A DNA stretch of 64,000 bases, taken from Synergistota bacterium. GTDB taxonomy: Bacteria > Synergistota > GBS-1. Under the pieces are notes generated by a model. The model made no database searches, was not told the origin of the DNA, and saw nothing but the letters and a program-made list of their open reading frames with translations. A program made the position numbers and the translations under genes. Below, piece by piece: positions 9,065-18,243 of the stretch (position 1 is its first letter; each line of letters starts with the position of its first letter). Where the stretch lies: positions 37,785 to 101,784 of the forward strand of contig JANXBX010000007.1 of the NCBI GenBank assembly GCA_025060595.1, in the 5' to 3' direction.

Positions 9065-10272
9065 ATTTCCTTAACCCTACTTTTAACTAAAGAAAGCTCC
9101 CTTTCATTATATCTATTTTTAATCGCTCTATATATAAGATCAGCAATCTCCTCCATTTCTTTAGTTCCCATGCCTCTTGTTGTCAAAGCTGGTGTTCCTA
9201 ATCTTATTCCACTTGTTATAAATGGAGAATTAGGATCGTAAGGAATCATATTCTTATTTACAGTAATTCCCACACTCTCTAAGAGTTTTTCAGCTTCTCT
9301 TCCGGTTATATTAAAATTTCTTAGGTCAATCAATATTAAATGATTATCCGTACCTCCACTTACAAGCCTAAAACCTCTATCTTTAAGAGACTTCGCAAGA
9401 ACCTTAGCATTCTCAACTATTTTTTGAGCATACTCCTTAAAGCTAGAAGTTGACGCCTCAAGGAAGCACACCGCTTTTGCCGCTATCACATGCATTAATG
9501 GCCCGCCTTGTATACCTGGGAAAACCATCTTATCTATTTGAGAAGCATATTCTCCTTTACACAAAATAAAAGCACCTCGTGGTCCCCTCAGGGTTTTGTG
9601 AGTTGTAGAAGTAATAAAGTCAGAATGAGTTACAGGGTTAGGATGAACGCCACCTGCTACTAAGCCAGCTATATGAGCCATATCAACCATAAGATAAGCA
9701 TTTACAGCATCAGCTATCTCCTTAAACTTTTTAAAGTCTATTACTCTAGGATAGGCACTTGCTCCCGCAACTATAAGCTTTGGTCTTTCTTTTTCTGCTA
9801 ATTTATAAATTTCCTCATAGTTTAACAATTCCGTTTCCCTATCTACACCATAATGAACAACCTCATAGAATATCCCTGAAAAGTTAACAGGACTCCCATG
9901 AGAAAGGTGTCCTCCATGAGCCAGATTCATCGCCATCAGCTTCTCTCCAGGCTTTAAAAATGCAAAATAAACTGCCATATTAGCTTGCGTTCCACAATGA
10001 GGTTGAACATTAGCATGCTCAGCACCAAAAAGCTCACAAACTCTCCTTTTTGCTATTTCTTCAATCCTTTCTACATATTCACAACCACCGTAATACTTCT
10101 TACCAGGATATCCCTCAGCATACTTATTTGTTAAAACCGATCCCTGAGCCTCAAGTATCGCTAAAGAAACAAAGTTCTCACTTGGGATAAGCTCAAGATG
10201 CTCCTTTTGTCTCCTCTCTTCACTAGCTATAAGAGACGCTATCTCTGGATCTACCTTCGCAATAAAATTCAT
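9034..10272 (-). CDS. glyA: Serine hydroxymethyltransferase
   Basis: Interconverts serine + THF and glycine + 5,10-methylene-THF. 412 residues with LIPSENFVS at the N-terminus, the THF/PLP region, PLP lysine in [12 protein letters not shown], and the C-terminal [15 protein letters not shown] 10272 has GAGGAGG 6 nt upstream; the GTG three bases earlier is less likely. It follows the LOG-family gene directly and connects to the one-carbon genes fhs and the MtdB-like dehydrogenase in this window. Confidence 0.97.
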   Translation of the reverse strand: MNFIAKVDPEIASLIASEERRQKEHLELIPSENFVSLAILEAQGSVLTNKYAEGYPGKKYYGGCEYVERIEEIAKRRVCELFGAEHANVQPHCGTQANMAVYFAFLKPGEKLMAMNLAHGGHLSHGSPVNFSGIFYEVVHYGVDRETELLNYEEIYKLAEKERPKLIVAGASAYPRVIDFKKFKEIADAVNAYLMVDMAHIAGLVAGGVHPNPVTHSDFITSTTHKTLRGPRGAFILCKGEYASQIDKMVFPGIQGGPLMHVIAAKAVCFLEASTSSFKEYAQKIVENAKVLAKSLKDRGFRLVSGGTDNHLILIDLRNFNITGREAEKLLESVGITVNKNMIPYDPNSPFITSGIRLGTPALTTRGMGTKEMEEIADLIYRAIKNRYNERELSLVKSRVKEICESFPIFAW

Positions 10273-10275
10273 CAC

Positions 10276-10773
10276 TTACCTCCTCTCTACTTTTAAGATT
10301 TCTTTTATTAACCTTATAGCATCCTCAGGAGAGGATGCTTCATATATCCCTTTAGCCTCGAAGCCTCTCCTTTTAAGTTCCCAACCAGCCAAACTTACAA
10401 CAGGTTTTTCAAGCCTTAAACCTATTGCAATTTCACTCAGGGTCCCATATTCCCCTTCAAAGGCTACTAATATATCTGATGCCTGCGCTATAATGAAATT
10501 TCTAAAATGACCTAAAGCTGTTGGAATAGCGTAAGTTAAATATGGATTTCCTTCATCACGAGAAGAACCGGGAAGTATCCCTATCACTACACCTCCCTCT
10601 TGATACACCCCTTTAGCCACTGCTTCCATTATTCCCCCTCTTCCACCACAAAGCGTAACCCACCCTTCTCTAGCTATTAACCTGCCCATTTTAATTGCAG
10701 AGTCTTCAACATCTTGGCTAAGATTATAACCTCCACCAATCACTCCCACATAAAGCTTCTTTTCCAAAACCAT
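10276..10773 (-). CDS. LOG-family (SLOG, TIGR00725-like) protein
   Basis: 165 residues. Rossmann-like nucleotide-binding fold of the lysine-decarboxylase-like/LOG superfamily: GVIGGG near the N-terminus, GGRGGIMEA, and EYGTLSEIA in place of the PGGxGTxxE motif. Members include cytokinin-activating phosphoribohydrolases, but the TIGR00725 group has no settled function and lacks the full catalytic signature here. It is the first gene of a unit with glyA, the small ORF and pncA. Confidence 0.82.
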   Translation of the reverse strand: MVLEKKLYVGVIGGGYNLSQDVEDSAIKMGRLIAREGWVTLCGGRGGIMEAVAKGVYQEGGVVIGILPGSSRDEGNPYLTYAIPTALGHFRNFIIAQASDILVAFEGEYGTLSEIAIGLRLEKPVVSLAGWELKRRGFEAKGIYEASSPEDAIRLIKEILKVERR

Positions 10774-10861
10774 CCCCCCTTTTCTCCTAATTTTATCATA
10801 TATAAAAGCTTTATCTTCTAATTATAAAGCAAACCTTTTAGTTTCTCTACAATGCGTGTCT

Positions 10862-10889
10862 TTGTTTTCTATATCTTGTGGTATATACT
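10862..10889 (+). promoter_or_regulatory. Promoter of nrdR-nrdD-nrdG
   Basis: TTGTTT at 10862-10867, 16-nt spacer, TATACT at 10884-10889, 31 nt before the nrdR ATG. The -10 lies within the palindrome GTATATAC. NrdR boxes have a TATATA-like core, but the flanks here do not match the consensus, so an operator is not claimed. Confidence 0.55.
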
Positions 10890-10920
10890 AAAGAAGATCC
10901 TAGATATTGGGGGTTGTTAA

Positions 10921-11415
10921 ATGAAGTGCCCTTTTTGTGGAGAACCGGAAAGTAAAGTTATAGATTCAAGACCTGTTGAAGATGGATCAGTTATAAGGAG
11001 GAGAAGAGAGTGCTTAAAATGCACAAAGAGATTTACTACTTATGAAAGAATAGAATCTCACTCTATACTTGTTATAAAGAAAGATGGAAGAAGAGAGATG
11101 TTTGACAGAGAAAAAATAATAAGAGGACTTTTAAAAGCCTGTGAAAAGCGTCCTGTATCAAGGGAAAAAATCGAGGAAATAGCTGATGGAATAGAAGCAG
11201 AATTGAGATCTGAAGGAAGAAAAGAAATAACAAGTAAGGAAATAGGGGAGAGAGTTATAGAGGCTCTTAAAGAACTTGATAAGGTAGCTTACGTTAGATT
11301 CGCTTCCGTTTATAGAGAATTTACAGATTTAACACATTTTATAAAGGAGCTAGAAAACCTATTGAATAAAACCATAGAGATAAAGGAGGCGAAGAGGAAT
11401 GGTAAAGAACCTTAA
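10921..11415 (+). CDS. nrdR: Transcriptional repressor NrdR
   Basis: Nucleotide-sensing repressor of ribonucleotide reductase genes. 164 residues: zinc ribbon with CPFC at residues 3-6 and CLKC, then an ATP-cone starting at [16 protein letters not shown] (about residues 50-140). It is directly followed by nrdD, which overlaps its 3' end by 17 nt. The repressor therefore appears co-transcribed with its likely target, implying autoregulation. Confidence 0.97.
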   Translation: MKCPFCGEPESKVIDSRPVEDGSVIRRRRECLKCTKRFTTYERIESHSILVIKKDGRREMFDREKIIRGLLKACEKRPVSREKIEEIADGIEAELRSEGRKEITSKEIGERVIEALKELDKVAYVRFASVYREFTDLTHFIKELENLLNKTIEIKEAKRNGKEP

Positions 11416-13483
11416 CCTCTTCGAATTTGGTGAAACAACAGATAAAGCGCTGCTTGTTGAGGCAATATCAAGAGAGGAAACTAGCTCTTGGGATCCTAGA
11501 AAAATATACGAGGCTCTCATAAGAGAAGCAAAAGTAGAGCCTTTGATAGCTCACCAAATAACGAAAGAGGTAGAAGAAATTTTGTTAAACAGCGGAATAA
11601 AACGTACAACAACCGCTTTTATAAGAGAACTTGTAAATGTAAAGCTTTTTGAGCATGGTTTACCTGGAAGAATAATGGACCATGCCCGCGTTGGTATGCC
11701 AATATATGACGTAGAAGAGGTTATATTCTTCCCAAACAAGGAAAACTCTAACACGTCTCATAATCCAGAATCCATAAACTTAACTATAGCTGAAACTATA
11801 TTAAAAGAATACGCTCTAAAAAAGGTATTCTCCCCTGATGTTGCTGACGCTCATCTTGAAGGAGATATTCATATTCATGACCTTGGCATGATAAATAGAC
11901 CATACTGTTCTGGTCAATCCCCAGCATACGTCGTTAAGTTTGGCTTAAATATCCCCTCTATTACTTCTGTTTCTTACCCAGCTCGCCATGCAGAAGTTCT
12001 ACTTGCTCATCTTTTGAAGATGACCTCCGTTCTTCAAAATCACTTTGCGGGAGCAATAGGTTGGGATGCAGTTAATATGTTTTTTGCTCCATTCATCGAA
12101 GGCAGATCAGATAAAGAGGTCAAACAATTAGCTCAGATGTTAATCTTTGAATTTAATCAACTTGCAGGTGGAAGAGGAGGCCAGGTGGCCTTTACAGATA
12201 TAAACCTCTATTGGGAGATTCCAGCTCACTTTAAAGATGTTCCAGCTTTAGGACCAGGTGGAAAACTTACCGATAAAACTTACGGAGAGTACTTGAAAGA
12301 ATCTCAAAGGTTTCTAAAGGCATTATTTGAAGTATATCTCGAAGGAGATGCTCAGGGTAAACCTTTCTTTTTCCCCAAACCACTCCTTCACATAACTGAG
12401 GAATTTTTTAAAACCCCTGGGTGGGAAGAATTCTTAGAACTTGCATGCGAAGTTGCATCTGAAAAAGGAAATACCTATTTCGTATTTGACAGAGGAGGAC
12501 AAGCTAAACTCTCAGAATGCTGTCGACTTCAGTTCGAATTAACTGAAGAGGACTTGAGAGAAGCGTCTACTCCCTGGAAAATGAGATTTTCAGCACTCCA
12601 AAATGTAACTATAAACCTCCCGAGGATAGCCTACAAAGCCAAAACGCAGGAAGAGATCTTCAAAGGAATAGATAAAGCTATGGAGCTTGCCATCTTGGCA
12701 CACCTTCAAAAAAGGGACTTCATTAAGAAACTCTTAAGCTTGGGAATAGTAAGTCCATTAACACTTTTACTAATAAACCATGATGGAGAACCCTATCTCC
12801 GTTGGAATAAGGTCTCCTTCCTAATAGGACTTCTAGGATTAAACGAAGCAGTACAATATTGGACAGGTAAGGAACTTCACGAATCTGAGGAGGCTTATAA
12901 ACTGGGACTTACAATAGTAAACTATATGTCATTAAAATGTCAAGAGCTAGGCCAAAAGTTTAACCTGAGACTCGTTCTTGAGCAAACACCTGCAGAATCT
13001 ACCGCTTATCGCCTTGCTCGCCTTGACTTAAAACACTATCCTGATAAAGCTTCAAGGGTTGTTAAAGGAAGTATTCATGATGGGGGGGTTTATTACACGA
13101 ACTCTACGCACCTAAATTATTCAGCAGACATTAACCCAATAGAAAGGGTTATAAAGGAAGGGGAATTTCATCCGCTTATAAAAGCAGGAGCTATAACTCA
13201 CATCTGGATGGGTGAATACAAACCAAATCCGAAAGCCTTAGCCAAATTTGTAGAGAAAACATTTAGAAATAGTCAAAATACCCAGATAGCCTTTTCTCCA
13301 GAATTTACTATATGTCTAGACTGTGGGAAAACCTCAAGAGGCTTAAATGAATTCTGCCCCTACTGTAGATCCAAAAACATAGATGGTATAACAAGAATAA
13401 CCGGATACTTTACAAGAACATCAAGCTGGAACAAAGGTAAGAAAGCGGAATTAAAAGATAGAAGGAGGCTCAAAATAGCTTGA
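11399..13483 (+). CDS. nrdD: Anaerobic ribonucleoside-triphosphate reductase (class III)
   Basis: Oxygen-sensitive glycyl-radical enzyme making dNTPs. 694 residues: an N-terminal ATP-cone-like helical segment (about 25-85) that lacks the usual VxKRDG start, the barrel domain with DIHIHDLG, a C-terminal zinc site (CLDC…CPYC), and the glycyl-radical loop RITGYF just before the C-terminus. ATG 11399 has AAGGAGG upstream within nrdR. Its stop overlaps the start of nrdG, the activase. Presence of the strictly anaerobic class fits the organism's lifestyle. Confidence 0.96.
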   Translation: MVKNLNLFEFGETTDKALLVEAISREETSSWDPRKIYEALIREAKVEPLIAHQITKEVEEILLNSGIKRTTTAFIRELVNVKLFEHGLPGRIMDHARVGMPIYDVEEVIFFPNKENSNTSHNPESINLTIAETILKEYALKKVFSPDVADAHLEGDIHIHDLGMINRPYCSGQSPAYVVKFGLNIPSITSVSYPARHAEVLLAHLLKMTSVLQNHFAGAIGWDAVNMFFAPFIEGRSDKEVKQLAQMLIFEFNQLAGGRGGQVAFTDINLYWEIPAHFKDVPALGPGGKLTDKTYGEYLKESQRFLKALFEVYLEGDAQGKPFFFPKPLLHITEEFFKTPGWEEFLELACEVASEKGNTYFVFDRGGQAKLSECCRLQFELTEEDLREASTPWKMRFSALQNVTINLPRIAYKAKTQEEIFKGIDKAMELAILAHLQKRDFIKKLLSLGIVSPLTLLLINHDGEPYLRWNKVSFLIGLLGLNEAVQYWTGKELHESEEAYKLGLTIVNYMSLKCQELGQKFNLRLVLEQTPAESTAYRLARLDLKHYPDKASRVVKGSIHDGGVYYTNSTHLNYSADINPIERVIKEGEFHPLIKAGAITHIWMGEYKPNPKALAKFVEKTFRNSQNTQIAFSPEFTICLDCGKTSRGLNEFCPYCRSKNIDGITRITGYFTRTSSWNKGKKAELKDRRRLKIA

Positions 13484-14160
13484 GTATAAAGGTTGCGACT
13501 TGGCTTGAAACAAGCTTTATAGATTGGGACGGCAATATAACAGCAGTACTTTTCACACCAGGCTGTAATTTCCGCTGCCCCTTCTGTCATAATCACGAAA
13601 TAGTCTTTTACAAAGGAGAAGGAGCTCCCTTAGAAGAAGTTTTAGAATCTTTAGAAAAATACAAAGAATGGTTGGATGGCATAGTAATAAGCGGAGGAGA
13701 ACCGACTATACATGAAATGTTACCAGATGCTATCAAAATGATAAAAGAAAAGGGATGGAAAGTTAAGCTTGACACAAATGGTTCTAATCCTGAAATGATC
13801 GAATTGCTTCTTAAAGAACAATTGGTAGATTATATAGCGATGGATATTAAAACTTCTTTTGACAAATATGAAAAGGTTACCGGAGTGAAGGTTAATAAAG
13901 AAGCAATCTTAAGAAGTATAAAAATATTACTTCCATTAGAAGGAAAAGTGGAATTTAGAACAACAGTAGTGCCTCATGCTGTTAGCGCTGAAGATATTCG
14001 AGAAATAAGAAAAATTATAGGAAGTAGGGCAAAATACGTACTTCAAGCTTTCTCCCCAGAAAACACTAGCAATCCCTTTTTTAAAAATCTTAAACCTTAC
14101 AAAGCTTGCGAAGTTCGCCTTTGGGACAAAAATGCTATACTCCGAGGATTTAAAGATTAG
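13480..14160 (+). CDS. nrdG: Anaerobic ribonucleotide reductase activating protein (radical SAM)
   Basis: Generates the glycyl radical of NrdD. 226 residues with the radical-SAM motif CNFRCPFC (CxxxCxxC) near residue 28, the SAM-binding GGEPT, and LDTNGSNP. Starts at TTG 13480, overlapping the nrdD stop (TTGA). It is the last gene of the nrd operon and ends 15 nt from the convergent lipoprotein gene. Confidence 0.94.
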   Translation: MSIKVATWLETSFIDWDGNITAVLFTPGCNFRCPFCHNHEIVFYKGEGAPLEEVLESLEKYKEWLDGIVISGGEPTIHEMLPDAIKMIKEKGWKVKLDTNGSNPEMIELLLKEQLVDYIAMDIKTSFDKYEKVTGVKVNKEAILRSIKILLPLEGKVEFRTTVVPHAVSAEDIREIRKIIGSRAKYVLQAFSPENTSNPFFKNLKPYKACEVRLWDKNAILRGFKD

Positions 14161-14175
14161 ATATATAATATAACT

Positions 14176-15282
14176 TCACTCTGGTTCTCTTCCCGTCCTC
14201 GCATTATTTCCCTGAAATGTTGGCCAGTTAGACTGAGAACTGCTCGTTTTCACACAATAAAGTTTTCCACTAACAGTTCCTACAAAAAGCCTTTCCCCTT
14301 TTGCCACAGGAGATGAATAAGCTACATTATCTAATTCAAGACTCCACCTTTTCTCACCGCTTGAAGTCTCGATACAATAAAGCTTACCTTTTAAATCAAC
14401 AAAATAAATATATCCAGCCGTAGGACATAGCGAAGAAGGATATCCTCCATCAGCTTTATAAGACCAAATAATGCTTCCTCTTTTAGGGCTTATAGCATAT
14501 AAGCTACCATCTGATAGAGATAAGAGAACTTTATTATCGCTATAAGAAGGGGGAGAAACTATTTTTTTGTTAAATGAAACTTCCCACAATTTTGCTCCAT
14601 CATCAAGGTCTAAACAATAAAGCTTTCCTGAAGATGTAGCTACATATACTTGACTATTATCATCTATACACACTTCTAGTTCCACAGGAGCATCCGAATC
14701 AAAATTCCATAAAACCTCACCATTAGAAACACTTATACAGTAAACCTTCCCCAAAGAAGAACCTATAACAAGTTTCCCTTTTTCTATAGCTGGAGATGCA
14801 TATAAAGCTCCTTCTAACTTCTTAAGCCAAACAGGGTTTCCGTCTAGAGAAAATGCATATATACTACCATCTGTACTTGCAAAAAACATTTTATTCTCAT
14901 ATAAGGCAGGGGATGAGGTCAATGGAGAAGAAACCTCTTTTTCCCAAATCCTACTACCGTTATCCAAACTTAAACAATAAATTTTACCCTTTGTCAACGC
15001 AGAAGAGGTTATAAAAACTCTTCCACTCGCCATAAGAGGTGTTGAAAAAATAGTTTCATCCTCGCTTAGCTCTACTCTCCAAACCACTCTACCATCCACA
15101 TCAAGACAAACAACCAACCCTTCTAAACCATTAATAACTATTTTATTCCCATCTATGCTTGGAGAAGAGTATACTGAAAAACCTAAAGAGTAGCTCCATA
15201 TTTCTTCCCCTTCTTCCTCTTCTTCACAAGCATGTAAGCTAAGACATAAAACCACTATTAGAAGAAGTAATAGTTTTTTCAA
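14176..15282 (-). CDS. PQQ-like beta-propeller repeat lipoprotein
   Basis: 368 residues. N-terminal signal with lipobox LHAC (Cys19), then an acidic Glu-rich linker. About eight ~40-residue repeats of the PQQ/YVTN-like type follow, each with the pattern G-xx-YC-L/I-xxx-G-xxx-W. Resembles BamB-type propellers but is not clearly BamB. Probably an outer-membrane or periplasmic scaffold. Start overlaps the stop of the upstream coiled-coil gene by 4 nt, so the two proteins may work together. Confidence 0.88.
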   Translation of the reverse strand: MKKLLLLLIVVLCLSLHACEEEEEGEEIWSYSLGFSVYSSPSIDGNKIVINGLEGLVVCLDVDGRVVWRVELSEDETIFSTPLMASGRVFITSSALTKGKIYCLSLDNGSRIWEKEVSSPLTSSPALYENKMFFASTDGSIYAFSLDGNPVWLKKLEGALYASPAIEKGKLVIGSSLGKVYCISVSNGEVLWNFDSDAPVELEVCIDDNSQVYVATSSGKLYCLDLDDGAKLWEVSFNKKIVSPPSYSDNKVLLSLSDGSLYAISPKRGSIIWSYKADGGYPSSLCPTAGYIYFVDLKGKLYCIETSSGEKRWSLELDNVAYSSPVAKGERLFVGTVSGKLYCVKTSSSQSNWPTFQGNNARTGREPE

Positions 15283-15929
15283 GATTTTCCCTCATCTCCT
15301 TTTTCTTTTGAAAGCTTTCTAAAAGTTTTTTCAAGTTGAAGAAAAACTAAAAAAGATAAAAGAACTAAATTAACTATCAAAAGACTAATTATCTTAAACT
15401 GGGTTCCTTTGGAATTCTCAAACTCTCTTTTGGAGAGTTCAGTAAGCTTTCTAAGCTCTTCTCCCGCCGATATCAAATGATCCTTAAGAGCCTGAGCCTC
15501 CTTTGTCAGATCTTCAACATTTTTAAACACCACCATGGCTCTTCTCATTACAGTAGTGAGAAAATCAAGTTTACTTAGAAACTCTTCCCTTACAAACTTA
15601 CTTTCCTCATCCAACCTCTTTAAGATATCCCCACGTAAGCCATCCAAGAGCCCTTTAATAGAAAGGATCTCCTCTCTCAACGGCTCAAGATCGGTTCTAG
15701 AAGCCTCTATTTTCTTAAAAATTTCCATTAAAATCTTTTGAAGTTCAGAAAGACCAATTTGTAAAGTTTTTAAGGTTTCCGAAAAACCTTTAATGTCCTC
15801 TCCTGTTATAACTATGCTCCCCACTTGAGGCTGAAGATGCACAGTTCCAATCTCTCGGGAGTAAACCTCTGAGGTCAAAAAAACAAGAAAAATTATACCT
15901 ATTAATATTAACCCTCGTTTCTTTTTCAA
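15279..15929 (-). CDS. Secreted coiled-coil protein with C-terminal membrane anchor
   Basis: 216 residues, not recognised as a known family. Signal peptide (residues 1-24, ending VYS), a short beta-like stretch containing the QPQVGSIVITGED segment, then long heptad-rich helices (about 45-170). A single hydrophobic segment (about 180-198) precedes a basic/acidic cytoplasmic tail. Topology predicts a periplasmic coiled coil anchored in the inner membrane. It is co-directional and overlapping with the PQQ-repeat lipoprotein. Confidence 0.72.
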   Translation of the reverse strand: MKKKRGLILIGIIFLVFLTSEVYSREIGTVHLQPQVGSIVITGEDIKGFSETLKTLQIGLSELQKILMEIFKKIEASRTDLEPLREEILSIKGLLDGLRGDILKRLDEESKFVREEFLSKLDFLTTVMRRAMVVFKNVEDLTKEAQALKDHLISAGEELRKLTELSKREFENSKGTQFKIISLLIVNLVLLSFLVFLQLEKTFRKLSKEKGDEGKS

Positions 15930-15966
15930 TTAGGGGCACCTCCTTTTTTAACTAACCTTATCAGGC

Positions 15967-16416
15967 TTAAAAGTAATCTTTATTGTTAAGAACCCATCGT
16001 AAAAAGGGGTATCCTAATGCGAAACAAGCAATAGCCTCTCCTAAAGCTATATACATAACTGTAACCCAATAAGGAAGATTAAAGATGAAATGTAAATATA
16101 AACTTACTCCAAAAGCATTAACTACAATAGGAGGTAAGGGGGCAAGCTGTGGTTTTGGCATAATTGAGGTTAAGAATCCAGCAAGTAAGGTGCATAAGCT
16201 CCCCCCAATTACGTCCCATACACCTAGTCCGCCATATATATTAGCAACTATACATCCTCCAAACAAACCCCACATATAAACCCTTCTCACATAAGGCAAA
16301 ACTGTGAGAGCTTCCGTAATTCTAACCTGGACAGGGCCATAACTTATAGGAGCTAAGAGAATAGTTAGAACAGCATACAAGCTTCCTATTAAGGCTACTT
16401 TTGTTATGATCTTCAT
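15967..16416 (-). CDS. queT: QueT family transporter (queuosine precursor uptake)
   Basis: 149 residues, four or five hydrophobic segments. The LAPISYGPVQVRITEALTVLP region (about 21-41) is the signature of the QueT (PF06177) family, S-component-like proteins for preQ1 uptake. The family assignment is strong, the substrate inferred. The ATG at 16416 has no Shine-Dalgarno and sits 7 nt after a TGG-TATAAT extended -10, which suggests a leaderless mRNA and leaves no room for a preQ1 riboswitch. Confidence 0.85.
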   Translation of the reverse strand: MKIITKVALIGSLYAVLTILLAPISYGPVQVRITEALTVLPYVRRVYMWGLFGGCIVANIYGGLGVWDVIGGSLCTLLAGFLTSIMPKPQLAPLPPIVVNAFGVSLYLHFIFNLPYWVTVMYIALGEAIACFALGYPFLRWVLNNKDYF

Positions 16417-16423
16417 GGTAGTT

Positions 16424-16429
16424 ATTATA
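16424..16429 (-). promoter_or_regulatory. Extended -10 box of queT, leaderless arrangement
   Basis: TATAAT preceded by TGG (extended -10, TGnTATAAT). It ends only 7 nt upstream of the queT ATG, so transcription would start at or next to the A of the start codon. The -35 region is poor. Confidence 0.65.
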
Positions 16430-16505
16430 CCACAATCTTATGATATACTTAGAAAGTGAAGAAAAGAAGCAGAGAAATGGATAGAGGGTGGAGGAGGAGG
16501 AAAAA

Positions 16506-17276
16506 ATGACCCCGAAAGAAATAAGAACCCTTATAAGGGAAGAAAGATGGACAAAACCCACATCAGGTTTAGCACCATCTTATGCTCAAGCTAATCTAGT
16601 AATTCTCCCTAAAGAAGATGCTTTTGATTTCCTCCTTTTTGCTCAAAGAAATCCAAAACCCTGTCCTATATTAGAAGTTTTAGATGTGGGAGACCCTAAA
16701 CCTAAGATTATGGCTTCCGACGCTGATATTAGATATGATTTACCTAAGTACCGGATATACATAAATGGGGAACTTGTAGATGAACCGTTAAACATAGAAA
16801 AGTACTGGAGAGATGACCTCGTAGCCTTTTTAATAGGATGCAGCTTCTCTTTTGAATGGGCTCTTTTAGAAGAAGGTATCCCTGTGAGACACATAGAAAA
16901 TGGAAGAAATGTGCCGATGTATATAACTAATATACAATGTATACCCGCAGGAAAGTTTCGAGGTCCTATGGTAGTTAGCGCTCGCCCAATACCGTTTAAT
17001 CTAGTCACAAGAGCTACCCTAATAACATCAAGGTTTCCAAGAGTACATGGAGCCCCAATCCACATAGGCTACCCAGAGTTAATAGGTATAAGAAATATAA
17101 TGGAACCGGATTTTGGTGATCCCCCTATAATCGAAGAAGGAGACATTATGGTTTTTTGGGCATGTGGGGTAACGCCTCAAGCTATTGCTATGCAAATCAA
17201 ACTTAAATTTATGATAACCCATTCTCCAGGCCACATGTTTATAACAGATATCAAGAATTCAGAACTTACACTTTAA
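16506..17276 (+). CDS. DUF1445 / UPF0317 family putative hydro-lyase
   Basis: 256 residues of the DUF1445 (YcsI-like) family: N-terminal GLAPSYAQANLVILP, the FLIGCSFSFE motif with its conserved Cys, VPMYITNIQC, and the C-terminal FWACGVTPQ and SPGHMFITD. The family is linked to mitochondrial D-glutamate cyclase but its own reaction is uncertain. ATG 16506 has GGAGGAGG 5-6 nt upstream and is clearly better than GTG 16488. It precedes the MtdB-like gene by 15 nt and is probably co-transcribed with it. Confidence 0.85.
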   Translation: MTPKEIRTLIREERWTKPTSGLAPSYAQANLVILPKEDAFDFLLFAQRNPKPCPILEVLDVGDPKPKIMASDADIRYDLPKYRIYINGELVDEPLNIEKYWRDDLVAFLIGCSFSFEWALLEEGIPVRHIENGRNVPMYITNIQCIPAGKFRGPMVVSARPIPFNLVTRATLITSRFPRVHGAPIHIGYPELIGIRNIMEPDFGDPPIIEEGDIMVFWACGVTPQAIAMQIKLKFMITHSPGHMFITDIKNSELTL

Positions 17277-17291
17277 AGAGGTGTCCTAAAA

Positions 17292-18188
17292 ATGGAAGGT
17301 AGAAAAAAGATTTTTCTTTTTATTACAAGCGAAAAACACCCGAGCCCTTTTGACATTTTCGTAATGTATGATGCGGGAGCAGATGCAGTTTTATCTTATG
17401 GGAATGTTCTACCAGAAGAAGTTTCTAAACTCGTTATTGATACAATGTTCTCAAGGGGACCAAAAGGCATAAAGAACACTGCTATCCTTATAGGAGGAAA
17501 TACAATAAATGAAGGTAAAAGATTGCTTGAAGAAGTCAAAAAAACTTTATTTGCACCTTTTGAAATATCCTTTGCCTTTGATCCCCGAGGAGCATGTACT
17601 ACTGGAGCAGCTATAGTAGCTCTTGTTAAAAAGTTTTTTGAATTAAAACTTGGAGAAAATTTAGAGGGGAAAACTGCTTCGATCCTTGCAGGAGGAGGTA
17701 ACATAGGTTCAATGACATCTTACATCTTAGCTTCTCAAAAAGTTAAAGTTAACATAGTAGACATAGACCTACATCGAGCAAATGAAACCGCTTCAAACAT
17801 AAACTTTGAATACAGCGAGGAAATTGCTCACGCCTTTGGAGTAGATAAGATTGAAGAAGCTTGCTTAGATTCTGATCTAATTATATCTACAGGACCACCA
17901 GGCGTGGAAATCCTGAAATTGGAAAAGTTAAAAAAATTAAAGAAGTGTAAATTACTATTAGACACAAATCCTATACCACCTTATGGTATAGAAGGACTTA
18001 CGCCAGACTACATGGTAAACGAAGTCATACCTGGCATATATGGCATTGGATCTAAAGCTATAGGAGCTTTAAAACTTAAAACAGAGAGAGCTTTCCTTAA
18101 AAAAACATTAGAAGCTCCAAAAGGATTCTTCGGGCCTTTTGAAGCCTTTGAGATCGCTTATTCTATGACTTCTTTTAATGTCGGATAA
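17292..18188 (+). CDS. Methylene-H4MPT/H4F dehydrogenase (MtdB/MtdA-like)
   Basis: 298 residues. N-terminal Mpt_N domain (residues ~15-110): SPFDIFVMYDAGAD, MFSRGPKG, TAILIGG, DPRGACTTGAA. An NAD(P)-binding Rossmann domain follows with ILAGGGNIGSM (about 140-150), STGPPGVEIL and GIGALKLK. Homologous to methylotroph MtdB/MtdA, which oxidise methylene-tetrahydropterin with NAD(P)+. In an organism with fhs and glyA it could supply the methylene-THF dehydrogenase step. Cofactor (THF versus H4MPT) is unknown. ATG 17292 follows AGAGG. Confidence 0.85.
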   Translation: MEGRKKIFLFITSEKHPSPFDIFVMYDAGADAVLSYGNVLPEEVSKLVIDTMFSRGPKGIKNTAILIGGNTINEGKRLLEEVKKTLFAPFEISFAFDPRGACTTGAAIVALVKKFFELKLGENLEGKTASILAGGGNIGSMTSYILASQKVKVNIVDIDLHRANETASNINFEYSEEIAHAFGVDKIEEACLDSDLIISTGPPGVEILKLEKLKKLKKCKLLLDTNPIPPYGIEGLTPDYMVNEVIPGIYGIGSKAIGALKLKTERAFLKKTLEAPKGFFGPFEAFEIAYSMTSFNVG

Positions 18189-18243
18189 TGTATCTTATGT
18201 TAAATAAACCGCTTAAAATAATATCGAAAGGAGGTTTTAATCA

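Noticed and set aside
10868-10895. NrdR box overlapping the nrdR promoter
   Set aside because: Only the central GTATATAC palindrome fits; the flanks do not match the NrdR consensus and there is no second, properly spaced box.
16417-16505. preQ1 riboswitch upstream of queT
   Set aside because: The -10 box ends 7 nt before the ATG, leaving no leader RNA to fold; no preQ1 aptamer-like sequence is present.
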